Below, in pieces: positions 19,642 to 27,597 of a stretch of 44,267 nt of DNA (the stretch's first letter is position 1; the number at the start of each line of letters is the position of its first letter). The notes beneath the pieces were generated by a model, which searched no databases, was not told the DNA's origin, and saw only the letters and a program-made list of their open reading frames with translations. Origin of the DNA: Gp13-AA77 sp036521995 (GTDB lineage Bacteria > Acidobacteriota > Terriglobia > UBA7540); the NCBI GenBank assembly GCA_036521995.1, contig DATDGR010000242.1, forward strand, positions 1-44,267, written 5' to 3'. Position numbers and translations under genes: made by a program.

Positions 19642-22116
19642 ATGGACAGCTCCGACCGATTCTCGCTCGCCACGCTCGAATTCAACGCCGTGCTGGCGAT
19701 CGTGGGCGAGTTTCTCTCCGGCCCAATAAGCAAGCCGCGCCTTGCTGAACTCGCGCCTTCAACCGAGATCGACAGCATCAGGCGAGATCTCGCCCGCGTA
19801 GGCGAGGCGCGCCGGTACCTGGCTGAAAACGCCCGACCGGCGTTCAGCTCATTGGGGGACCCCCGGCCGGTTCTCGAGAAGCTCTCGATCGAGGGCTTGG
19901 CCTGCGAGAGCCTGGAGATTCTGGCGCTCACCCATCTGGCCCGCGCGGCGCAGAGCCTGCGCGGCGCCTTCGAGTCTTACGCGCTCCTCGATGGGCTGGC
20001 CTCCGCGCTCCCCGATTTTCGCGATCTGCTCCGCGAGCTCGAAGGCAAGATCGCCCCGGACGGCTCCGTCAACTCCTCAACCAGCGCCGAGCTCGGCCGG
20101 GTCCGTCGCGCCATCGAGCGCCTGCGCCATGAGATTCAGGTGACAATTCAGCGGCTCCTGGGCCGCTTGAGCCGCGCCGGGGTGCTCCAGGACGACATCA
20201 TCACCATCCGCAACGACCGTCTGGTGATTCCCATCCGAGCCGACGAGAAGCGCCGGGTGGACGGCGTCGTGCACGGCATGAGCGCCTCCGGCGCCACCGT
20301 CTATCTGGAGCCTCTTGAGACGGTCCCGCTGAACAACGAGCTGGTGGAGATGGAGGACCGCGAACTGGCCGAGGTGCGCCGCATCCTGGGCGAGTTCACG
20401 GAACGCTTGCGACTGCGCCGAAACGACCTTAACGAGGCCACCGCGACCCTGGCCGAGATCGATCTCATCTTTGCCAAAGCCGGATTCGGCCGCGATTACG
20501 ACTGTTGTCTGCCGGAATTCGCGCCCGGCGGCGGTCTCAACCTTGAAGAGGCCCGTCATCCGCTGCTCGAAAAGGCGCTCCGCGGCCAAGACCGCCGTCC
20601 TGTCCCGCTGACTCTCCGGCTCGATCCCTCCCAGAAGGCTCTGGTAATCAGCGGGCCCAACACGGGCGGCAAGACGGTGGTCCTGAAGACGATCGGCCTG
20701 GCGGCGCTGATGGCGCAATCGGGTCTTCCCGTGCCGGCATTGATCGCGCGTCTGCCCGTCTTCGGCCGGGTGCTGGCCGATATCGGCGACTTGCAGTCGA
20801 TTGAAGCCAGTCTGAGCACCTTTTCAGCGCATATCGCCAATATCCGGCGGATGGTGGAAGTGGCGGGGTCCGGCGATCTGGTGCTGGCCGACGAGCTCGG
20901 CGGCAGCACCGATCCCGAAGAGGGCTCGGCCCTGGCCGTAGCAATCCTCGAGCACTTCCGCTCGCGAGGCGCTCTGGCGGTAGTCACCACCCACCAGTCG
21001 CGTTTGAAGGCCTACGCCGCCGAGACGCCCGGGGCCGTGAACGCCGCCATGGAGTTTGACGACCGCACGCTCGAGTCCACCTACCGGCTCCTGGTGGGCC
21101 TGCCCGGGAAGTCGAGCGGCCTCTCGGTGGCCGAGCGCCTGGGGCTCGCGCCGGGCATCGTGGCCCGCGCGCGCGAACTGGTCGCGCCCGAGGAGCGAGA
21201 GATCTCGGCGCTCGTCGAGACGCTGCACCGGGAGCGCGGCGAGGTCGAGGCCCGGCTGCGCGAATCGGAGCGGGCGCGGCAACAACTAGAAGCGCGACGA
21301 CAGGAACTCGAGCGGCATTACACAGCGGAGCGCCGATCGCGGCTGCAGGAGCTCGGCCGGCGCTTGGAAGAGACCCTCAAGCGTGAAGGGAATCGCTGGG
21401 AAGGGGCGCTCGAGGAGATTCGCGCCGAGGTCAGAGCGCAGGCCGCGCGAAGCCTCTCGCAAGGTCAGTCGCGAAGCCAGTTTCGCATGCTCGAACAACG
21501 CCTGGAGCGGCTTCCGGCGGCCTTGGCCGGCGAGGCCCGCCAGGCCTGGAAAACAGAGGTGGAGCAACTAGTGGGACCTCCGGAGGCGCCTGAACCGCCC
21601 GTCGCGCCGGAAGGTATCCACGATGGCGTTCCGCACCTCGGTGACGTCGTCCAGGTGGAGGGTATGCCAGGGCCCGGAACGGTGACGGGACTTTCCAGCG
21701 GCGAGGTCGAAGTGGAGGTGGGCCGCATGCGAATGCGCCTCGACGCCGCCCGTGTCAGGGTGATCGGGCGTAAGGCGGCGGCACGTGCCTCTGCAGGCGC
21801 AGCGAGGCTTGCCGCTGGAACTTCGCTCGAGTCCGCAGCGTCGTCCGGCCAGGACTCCGGGCGGGCGGAGGTGCCGCCGGAGATCAACGTGATCGGGCAG
21901 ACGGCCGAAGAGGCTCGCGAGCACGTGGACGAGTACCTGGACCAGGCTTTCGTCAGCCGGCGGCTGCGCCTGCGCGTGATCCACGGACATGGCAAAGGCA
22001 TACTGCGGCGTACGCTCCACGAGATGTTTCAGTCGCATCCGCACGTGGAACGCTTCTATCCGGCACCGCAGAGCGAAGGCGGCACGGGCGCGACCATCGT
22101 GGAACTGAAGGTGTAG
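19642..22116 (+). CDS. mutS2: MutS2 family ATPase/endonuclease
   Basis: MutS2 is a MutS-like ATPase without mismatch-recognition domains; it acts on recombination intermediates or rescues collided ribosomes, depending on the species. The 824-residue protein shows the core and clamp domains (about 10-310), the ABC-type ATPase with Walker A GPNTGGKT (338-345) and DELGGSTDPEEG, a long charged coiled coil (about 510-640), a KOW-like segment (LGDVVQVEGMPGPGTVTGLS) and a C-terminal Smr domain (about 745-824) with IHGHGKG. The Smr LDLR motif linked to nuclease activity reads INVIG here, so cleavage activity is doubtful. The ATG follows a weak ACCTCG context; no strong ribosome binding site is visible. 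It stands alone. Confidence 0.96.
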   Translation: MDSSDRFSLATLEFNAVLAIVGEFLSGPISKPRLAELAPSTEIDSIRRDLARVGEARRYLAENARPAFSSLGDPRPVLEKLSIEGLACESLEILALTHLARAAQSLRGAFESYALLDGLASALPDFRDLLRELEGKIAPDGSVNSSTSAELGRVRRAIERLRHEIQVTIQRLLGRLSRAGVLQDDIITIRNDRLVIPIRADEKRRVDGVVHGMSASGATVYLEPLETVPLNNELVEMEDRELAEVRRILGEFTERLRLRRNDLNEATATLAEIDLIFAKAGFGRDYDCCLPEFAPGGGLNLEEARHPLLEKALRGQDRRPVPLTLRLDPSQKALVISGPNTGGKTVVLKTIGLAALMAQSGLPVPALIARLPVFGRVLADIGDLQSIEASLSTFSAHIANIRRMVEVAGSGDLVLADELGGSTDPEEGSALAVAILEHFRSRGALAVVTTHQSRLKAYAAETPGAVNAAMEFDDRTLESTYRLLVGLPGKSSGLSVAERLGLAPGIVARARELVAPEEREISALVETLHRERGEVEARLRESERARQQLEARRQELERHYTAERRSRLQELGRRLEETLKREGNRWEGALEEIRAEVRAQAARSLSQGQSRSQFRMLEQRLERLPAALAGEARQAWKTEVEQLVGPPEAPEPPVAPEGIHDGVPHLGDVVQVEGMPGPGTVTGLSSGEVEVEVGRMRMRLDAARVRVIGRKAAARASAGAARLAAGTSLESAASSGQDSGRAEVPPEINVIGQTAEEAREHVDEYLDQAFVSRRLRLRVIHGHGKGILRRTLHEMFQSHPHVERFYPAPQSEGGTGATIVELKV

Positions 22117-22215
22117 CGGCATTCGCCAGCGGGACGCTCAGGGCGCTGCTATCGGTGACGTTAGGTAAACCCGGTCGCCTGCCGTTTGCCACTCCGGGCG
22201 GGCAAGGCCAACCAG

Positions 22216-22236
22216 GATTGATCAATCTGGTACACT
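22216..22236 (+). promoter_or_regulatory. Palindromic operator-like site before the hydrolase gene
   Basis: GATTGATCAATC is a perfect 12-bp palindrome flanked by CCA and TGG, and lies four bases from a TACACT -10-like box. The following start codon is 25 bases further on. This could be a repressor site at the promoter, but no clear -35 box is present and the regulator is unknown. Confidence 0.3.
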
Positions 22237-22261
22237 CTTCGGGTTGTCTCGGAGGATAAGG

Positions 22262-24058
22262 ATGAGGACGACCCGAAAGCCATTGGTGGGCCTGGCCAAG
22301 GCCGGCGCGGCGACCGTGATCTTGATGGCTGCGGTGGTGATCCCGGCCTTTGCCGATGGGCCTTACCGCGTGCTGGTAGAGTCTGGCGTCGTAGCCAAGA
22401 TGCGCGATGGGACGGTGTTGCGCGCCACCATCTATCGGCCGGACGCGCCCGGTAAATTCCCCGTGCTGCTCGAGCGCACCCCGTACGACCGGCGGAATCA
22501 GGTGGAAGACGCCTTGAAGGGCGCGGTTCGCGGCTATGTGGTGGTGATTCAGGACACGCGGGGGCGCTATGGCTCCGAAGGTGAATGGTATCCCTTCAAG
22601 CATGAGTCCGACGATGGCTATGATACGGTGGAGTGGGCGGCCGCCCTGCCGCAATCGAACGGGAAAGTGGGGATGTTTGGCGGCTCCTACGTCGGGGCCA
22701 CGCAGATGCTGACGGCCATCGCTCATCCGCCCCACCTGGCCGGCATTTTTCCTGTGGTCACCGCCTCCAACTACCACGACGGCTGGACCTACCAAGGCGG
22801 AGCCTTCGAGCAGTGGTTCAATCAGAGCTGGACCTCCGGGCTCGCGCAGGACACGCTCAATCGGAAGGTGCAGGCGGGCACCAATGCCCTGGAGGGCGTC
22901 GAGAAACTGCCGCTCACCTCGTACCCGCTGTTCAATCTGAACCAGGCCAGCCAACTCACGAGTCTCGAGACGCTTGCACCCTACTACCTTGACTGGCTCA
23001 GCCACCCTGGCTATGACGACTACTGGAAGCAGTGGTCGATCGAGGAGCATTACCCCGACATTCAGGTGCCGGCTTACGTGGTGGCCGCATGGTATGACAT
23101 TTTCCAGGGAGGCTCGCTGCGCAATTATCTCGGCATCACGGCGCACGGCACGAGCGAGGCGGCGCGGCGCCAATCGCGGCTGCTGGTGATGATCGGCGGA
23201 CATGCCGGCGACGGACCAAAGATCGGGGAGGTGGATTTCGGCCCGCAGTCCGTGGTGGACGAAAACGAAGTCATGCTGCGCTGGTATGACTTTCTGTTGA
23301 AAGGGGAGGCCAACGGTGTGGCTGAGGAAAAACCCGTCAAGCTCTTCGTGATGGGCAGGAACACCTGGCGCGAAGAGTCCCGCTGGCCGCCGCCGGAAGC
23401 CAAGCCAACAACCTATTATTTGCACTCCGGTGGAAAGGCGAACTCCTCCACCGGAGACGGAGCGCTCAGCATCGCCTTACCGGCTTCCGAGCCGTCCGAC
23501 CATTTTGTTTATGACCTGGCCAATCCCGTGCCGACGGTGGGCGGCCCTCTCTGCTGCGACAGCCAGCATCTGGCTCCCGGCGCTTTCGATCAGCGTAAGG
23601 TGGAATCTCGCCCGGACGTCCTGGTTTACACGACTCCGGCCTTCGACCACGATTACGACGTGACCGGTCCGGTGAACCTGGACCTCTTCGCCAGCTCCGA
23701 CGCCGTGGACACGGACTTCACGGCCAAGCTTGTGGACGTGGGCGCCGACGGCTTTGCCCGCAACCTGACTGAAGGCATCGTCCGCGCGCGCTTTCGCGAC
23801 TCGCAGGAGCAGGCCCGGCCGATGCAGCCCGGCACGGTATACCGTTTCCGCATCGATCTCTGGTCTACCAGCAACGTCTTTCTGGCCGGGCACAAGCTGC
23901 GGGTCGAGGTTTCAAGCAGCAACTTTCCGCGCTTTGACCGCAATCTGAATACCGGCCTGGATGCGGGTCACTCCTCTTCCTTTGTCAAGGCTGCAAATGC
24001 TGTCTTCCATGATCGCGAGCATCCTTCGGCCCTCCTGCTGAACGTCGTATCACCATGA
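22262..24058 (+). CDS. Exported CocE/NonD-family (X-Pro dipeptidyl-peptidase-like) hydrolase
   Basis: This 598-residue alpha/beta hydrolase has a signal peptide (about 1-32, ending PAFADG). The S15-type catalytic domain shows MRDGTVLRATIYRPD, LLERTPYDRR, QDTRGRYGSEGEWYPF, the nucleophile elbow GGSYVG (Ser142) and a His in GGHAGDGP. The C-terminal jelly-roll X-Pro peptidase domain includes DHDYDVTGPVNLDLFASSDA and GHKLRVEVSSSNFPRFDRN. Family members are X-Pro dipeptidyl peptidases, alpha-amino-acid esterases or cocaine esterase-like enzymes; the substrate cannot be read. The ATG with GGAGG seven bases upstream is preferred over a TTG six codons earlier. Confidence 0.93.
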   Translation: MRTTRKPLVGLAKAGAATVILMAAVVIPAFADGPYRVLVESGVVAKMRDGTVLRATIYRPDAPGKFPVLLERTPYDRRNQVEDALKGAVRGYVVVIQDTRGRYGSEGEWYPFKHESDDGYDTVEWAAALPQSNGKVGMFGGSYVGATQMLTAIAHPPHLAGIFPVVTASNYHDGWTYQGGAFEQWFNQSWTSGLAQDTLNRKVQAGTNALEGVEKLPLTSYPLFNLNQASQLTSLETLAPYYLDWLSHPGYDDYWKQWSIEEHYPDIQVPAYVVAAWYDIFQGGSLRNYLGITAHGTSEAARRQSRLLVMIGGHAGDGPKIGEVDFGPQSVVDENEVMLRWYDFLLKGEANGVAEEKPVKLFVMGRNTWREESRWPPPEAKPTTYYLHSGGKANSSTGDGALSIALPASEPSDHFVYDLANPVPTVGGPLCCDSQHLAPGAFDQRKVESRPDVLVYTTPAFDHDYDVTGPVNLDLFASSDAVDTDFTAKLVDVGADGFARNLTEGIVRARFRDSQEQARPMQPGTVYRFRIDLWSTSNVFLAGHKLRVEVSSSNFPRFDRNLNTGLDAGHSSSFVKAANAVFHDREHPSALLLNVVSP

Positions 24059-24136
24059 ATGCCGATGATGGATCTAACGAGGGTTAGAAGGCATCAATCG
24101 CGGATTTGGGAGTTCGAGTTCCACTTGTACTTGTCC

Positions 24137-24165
24137 TTGTCAACGGGCGGCCGATGCCGTATGAT
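24137..24165 (+). promoter_or_regulatory. Sigma70-like promoter of the PpiD-like gene
   Basis: TTGTCA and TATGAT (each 5 of 6 to consensus) are separated by exactly 17 bases. The predicted transcript starts about 25 bases before the ATG. It probably drives the isomerase gene and the selenoprotein-like gene downstream. Confidence 0.65.
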
Positions 24166-24197
24166 CTAGGAGTACACGCCTAGGGTCAGGAGCCTCC

Positions 24198-26138
24198 ATG
24201 TACAGGTTTTTCCGTCGAAACCGGGAGAAGGTGATGAAGTATCTCCTCATCTTCTTTCTTGGCATCGTTTCCCTCGGTATGGTTATCACGCTCGCGCCGA
24301 TCCCTACCGGAGACACCGGCAACGCCCAATCCAACGTGCTGGCCAGCCTCAATGGCGTCGACGTCACCAAGCAGGACCTGCAGCGGCGGCTCGACCAGCA
24401 ATTCCGGGGGTCGCAATTTGGCAACAACCCGGCGTTGATGGCCCAGTTTGCGCCCAACATGCTCGATGAGATGGTGCTAGACCAGGCCATGCTGGTGGAG
24501 GCGAAACGGCTTGGCCTCGAGGTGAGCGACCAGGAATTGGCGGCGGCGATCCGGACCTTTCCGGGCCTCAGCAACAACGGCGCTTTCATCGGAATGGACC
24601 AATACCAGAGCGCCATCGAGCAGTCCACCGGGATAAGCGTGGGGCAATTTGAGGCGCAGATGCGCGACAGCCTGCTGAGCGACAAGCTCAAGGACGTGGT
24701 CACGGATGCGATCCAGGTTACGCCCGAGGAAGGTCATCGCGAGTTCCTGCAGCGCAACGAAAAGGTGAAAATCGATTACATCCTCTTTGACCCCAGCAAC
24801 TTCACGCAGGACGTCCAGGTGAACCCGCAGGCGCTGGAAGCCTTCTTTGCCACTAATCGCAACCGTTACAAGCTGCCGGAGCAGCGCTCGCTGCGCTATG
24901 TCCTGATCGACGCCGACCACGTGCGGCCGCTCGTCAAGGTGACGGACGAGGAGATCCGCGACTACTATTCCAGCCACATGGACCAGTACCGGGTGCCGGA
25001 GCGGGTGAAGGCGGCCCACATCCTCTTCAAGACCACGGGTGACAGCCCCGCCGACGTGGCCAAGGCGAAGCAGACCGCTCAGGACGTACTCAGCCAGATC
25101 CAGAAGGGCGCGGACTTCGCCGAGCTGGCCAAGAAGTATTCGCAGGACACCACCGCCTCAAAAGGCGGCGATCTCGGCTGGATTGTCCGTGGCCAGACGG
25201 TGAAGGAGTTTGAGGACACGGCCTTCTCCCTGGCGCCCGGTCAGGTGAGCGGCCTGGTGACCGCCACTTACGGCATCCACATCATCAAGGTTTTCGAGAA
25301 GCAGACCGCCCACGTGCAGACCTTCGACGAAGTGAAGGACGCCATTCAAGCCGCCCTGGAAAAGCAGAAGCTCGAAGACGCTCAGGCCTCGTTTTCCAGC
25401 CAGCTGGAGCAAGCTCTCACGGCGGATCCGCAGCACTTTGACGCCGTGGCCCAGAAGTTTGGGCTCCCCGCGCAGCAGACGGCGCTCTTCAAGTTCAATC
25501 AGCCCATTCCGGACCTGGGCGTGAACGAGGGCCTCCAGAACCTGGCCTTCCAGCTTACGCCCGGCGAAGTGAGCCAGCCGGTGCTCCTGCCCAAGGGCAC
25601 GGTGATTGTCCAGCTCGCTCAAAGTGTTCCGGCTCACAGCGCCACCCTCGATGAAGTACGCGCCCAGGTGGAGCAGGACTATCGAGCCGATCAGGCGCGA
25701 GTCCTGGCCGAAGACAAGGCCCGGGAACTGGCCGCGAAGTCCAAAACGGAGGACTTCAAGAAGGCGGCTCAGTCTTTGGGCCTGACCCCGAAGGAAAGCC
25801 AGGATTTGACCCGGCAGAGCACGCTCGACAACCTCATTTCGGTTAACGAACTCACCGGCGCCTTCACCCTCAATTCCGGCCAGACGAGCGATGTGGTTCC
25901 AGTGGGCAGCAACCACATCGTGTTTCAGGTGATCTCCCGCACGCCGGCGGACGAGTCGGCCTTTGCCGCCGAGCAGGACCAGATCCGCCAGCAGCTCCTG
26001 GACCAGAAGAAGGCATTGGCCTGGGAGATTTATCGGAAGAGCCTGAAGCAGGAGTTGGCGCGCGAGGGAAAGTTGAAGATGAATCCGGAGGCGCTGAAGC
26101 AACTGGTGGCGTCGTATCAGCAGAACGCGAGTTCGTAG
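24198..26138 (+). CDS. Membrane-anchored peptidyl-prolyl isomerase (PpiD/SurA type)
   Basis: The 646-residue chaperone has one N-terminal membrane anchor (about 14-33) after a basic start, a SurA-like N-terminal chaperone domain (about 45-200), a parvulin rotamase domain (about 269-368, VKAAHILFKTTGDSP, FAELAKKYSQD, GGDLGWI and YGIHIIKV) and a long C-terminal helical chaperone module. Topology and length match PpiD, which assists folding of proteins leaving the Sec translocon in the periplasm. The second NPPIase-like region (about 410-500) is degenerate. A GGAGCC sequence precedes the ATG. It is followed after 73 bases by the AhpD-like gene, possibly on the same transcript. Confidence 0.92.
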   Translation: MYRFFRRNREKVMKYLLIFFLGIVSLGMVITLAPIPTGDTGNAQSNVLASLNGVDVTKQDLQRRLDQQFRGSQFGNNPALMAQFAPNMLDEMVLDQAMLVEAKRLGLEVSDQELAAAIRTFPGLSNNGAFIGMDQYQSAIEQSTGISVGQFEAQMRDSLLSDKLKDVVTDAIQVTPEEGHREFLQRNEKVKIDYILFDPSNFTQDVQVNPQALEAFFATNRNRYKLPEQRSLRYVLIDADHVRPLVKVTDEEIRDYYSSHMDQYRVPERVKAAHILFKTTGDSPADVAKAKQTAQDVLSQIQKGADFAELAKKYSQDTTASKGGDLGWIVRGQTVKEFEDTAFSLAPGQVSGLVTATYGIHIIKVFEKQTAHVQTFDEVKDAIQAALEKQKLEDAQASFSSQLEQALTADPQHFDAVAQKFGLPAQQTALFKFNQPIPDLGVNEGLQNLAFQLTPGEVSQPVLLPKGTVIVQLAQSVPAHSATLDEVRAQVEQDYRADQARVLAEDKARELAAKSKTEDFKKAAQSLGLTPKESQDLTRQSTLDNLISVNELTGAFTLNSGQTSDVVPVGSNHIVFQVISRTPADESAFAAEQDQIRQQLLDQKKALAWEIYRKSLKQELAREGKLKMNPEALKQLVASYQQNASS

Positions 26139-26211
26139 GGGCAGCGGCTCGCCCCGTGACAGGCACTCGCAACCGCTGACTGCCGACTGTGCCGACTGGC
26201 GGCCGGAATCC

Positions 26212-26736
26212 ATGCCTCGTTTAACCAAAGTCTCCCCCGAGCAAGCCGACTCCGCTTCGCGCGAGGTCTTCGACCAGTTCATGCGCGAGCGCGGCAACGT
26301 CCCCAACATGTTTCGCACCGTGGCTCACCGGCCCGAGATCATGCGGACCATGAATCAGCACTTCTCGACCGTCATGAACACGGGCACCGTGTCGCGCAAG
26401 CTCAAGGAGATGGTCTCGGTGCGCGTGTCCCACCTCAACGGTTGCGAGTATTGACTGAACTCCCACACCGCCTTGGCAAGGCGGTTCGGCGCCACGGAGG
26501 CGGAATTAGCCGGGCTTGAGAAGGGCGACCTCAAAATCTTTTCGCCGGCTGAACGGGTGGCGCTGCAATTCTCCGATCAGCTCACGCACGATTCGAATCG
26601 GATCTCCGATGCCCTCTTCGCCGAATTGCGCCGCCACTTCGACGAGGGCGAGATCGTGGAGATCGCCGCCGTCGCCGGACTCTTCAATTACTTCAACCGC
26701 TTCAACAATGCCCTCCAGATGGAGCCGACGAAGTGA
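26212..26736 (+). CDS. Candidate selenoprotein: AhpD/carboxymuconolactone decarboxylase-like, CxxU
   Basis: The frame is open for 174 codons except for one TGA at codon 81 (26452-26454). The residues around it read HLNGCEY-TGA-LNSHTALARR. Homologues in the AhpD-like/carboxymuconolactone decarboxylase fold have NxCEYCxxxH here, so the TGA sits precisely on the second redox Cys (C78-E-Y-U81) with the downstream His kept. Both sides are conserved: KLKEMVSVRVSHLNGCEY before, and ELRRHFDEGEIVEIAAVAGL plus FNYFNRFNNALQMEPTK after. An 8-bp perfect hairpin with a GGC loop begins 12 bases after the TGA and matches the bacterial SECIS layout. AhpD-like selenoproteins are a known class. The likely role is a thiol/selenol peroxidase or disulfide reductase in the cytoplasm. 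The alternative is a nonsense mutation giving an 80-residue fragment. Conventional gene callers would split it in two. Confidence 0.82.
26467..26485 (+). promoter_or_regulatory. SECIS-like hairpin after the in-frame TGA
   Basis: ACCGCCTT, loop GGC, AAGGCGGT: a perfect 8-bp stem whose apical loop begins 20 bases after the TGA. Bacterial SECIS elements, as I recall the published consensus, have the apical loop 16-37 bases after the UGA, a 4-16 bp upper stem, a loop of 3-14 bases and a G in the first two loop positions; all four hold. The stem uses codons (TTG, GCA, AGG) that are unusual in this GC-rich gene, as expected if pairing constrains them. Confidence 0.75.
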
Positions 26737-27001
26737 CGGCGACCCCTGTGGCCGCCCACCCTCCGCCCACCGCCTTTCCGAGCGCCCCACAACTTACGCA
26801 GCCTTGCTCTTGGGCTAGTCTGAATTTGCTTGCCGTGTCCTCCGGGGTTGATGTATCATCGGTAATATGGTGGCAACGCCTATGGAAACCGCACCCGGTA
26901 TCGCAACTCCAATCGAGGCGGCAAGGATGCCGGCCGTTGTCCAAGCTTGCTATGTCGAGCGGTCGCGACAAAATCGATATCAATCCTATTGACAGCGGAT
27001 G

Positions 27002-27019
27002 AGGGGTCAGCGGACCCCT
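27002..27019 (+). terminator. Terminator-like hairpin in the island
   Basis: AGGGGTC, loop AGCG, GACCCCT make a 7-bp GC-rich stem, followed by TTG on the plus strand. The T-run is very short. It may end transcripts that pass the selenoprotein-like gene. Confidence 0.35.
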
Positions 27020-27064
27020 TTGCAATGGCGGGCTTCGCGACATCGGTTCAAGCCCGACCTTCAG

Positions 27065-27182
27065 AGCTGGGGGAAGTGGAGGCAAAAACATTTCAAAAAC
27101 CCAAAGCCGGCATGTCGTTTTGAATCAAGTAGATATGCCAAGCTGGGGGCTAGACCAAAGCCGGAATGTCCTTTGGAATCAA
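27065..27182 (+). repeat. Pair of imperfect direct repeats
   Basis: Two copies of AAAGCCGG(C/A)ATGTC followed by (G/C)TTT(T/G)GAATCAA begin at 27103 and 27157, 54 bases apart. Each is preceded by AGCTGGGGG (27065 and 27141), with the left copy carrying 22 extra bases between the two blocks. It looks like a local duplication inside a decaying non-coding region. Confidence 0.55.
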
Positions 27183-27597
27183 CAAGGCAGTCGACGCCCG
27201 AACCCATTCTTGAGGCGAATCGCGCCGGAGACTCTTCGGGTTAGCTGGAGGCTACTAAGGTAATCTGATGCAATCTATATATGACAACGTAACTAGCCTA
27301 TCATACCACCGAACGGAAAAACAAAGGGCCCGATAACGTATCCACACCGCAGGAGATGCGTTTTTGAGGAAACGAACCCGTCAACTTATTGAAAACAAAA
27401 GATTGGCTTCGAAACAGGCGACGAAAACCAGCGCCTGGTCGCTATAAAATGACAGCCAATGGACCCTTTTGGGGCCCTCTGTTCGGGTCAAGACAGATCG
27501 TACGTAAGCCTGTTTCACCGCTGCGATCGCAGGCGGGGTAAGCCGACGATTCGGAGTGGGGGCTAGTCAGCTTGCCATCAATGATGGAGAGTGACAC

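Larger units (their letters stand above)
26737..27597. other. 860-bp non-coding island
   Basis: No recognisable gene occurs here. GC content drops compared with neighbours, especially after 27240. It holds a short hairpin (27002-27019), a 54-base direct repeat pair, a palindrome CTGCGATCGCAG (27521-27532) and one 41-codon frame (26867-26992) that starts well (MVATPMETAPGIATP) but ends abruptly; it could be the truncated front of a lost gene. The island separates the selenoprotein-like gene from the convergent penicillin-acylase gene and may be a decayed insertion. Confidence 0.4.

Noticed and set aside
21953..23425. Long minus-strand open frame (490 codons) opposite mutS2 and the hydrolase gene
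   Set aside because: It is the antisense shadow of two well-supported genes in GC-rich DNA; its translation shows no family motif and is rich in His, Arg and Pro.
25158..26318. Minus-strand open frame of 386 codons opposite the PpiD-like gene
   Set aside because: Antisense shadow; the plus strand encodes a full parvulin chaperone.
26867..26992. 41-codon frame after the selenoprotein-like gene
   Set aside because: It starts plausibly, but has no ribosome binding site or recognisable fold and stops early; mentioned only as a possible truncated remnant.
27040..27070. tRNA T-arm-like sequence (CGGTTCAAGCCCG)
   Set aside because: No matching acceptor, D or anticodon stems could be folded around it.
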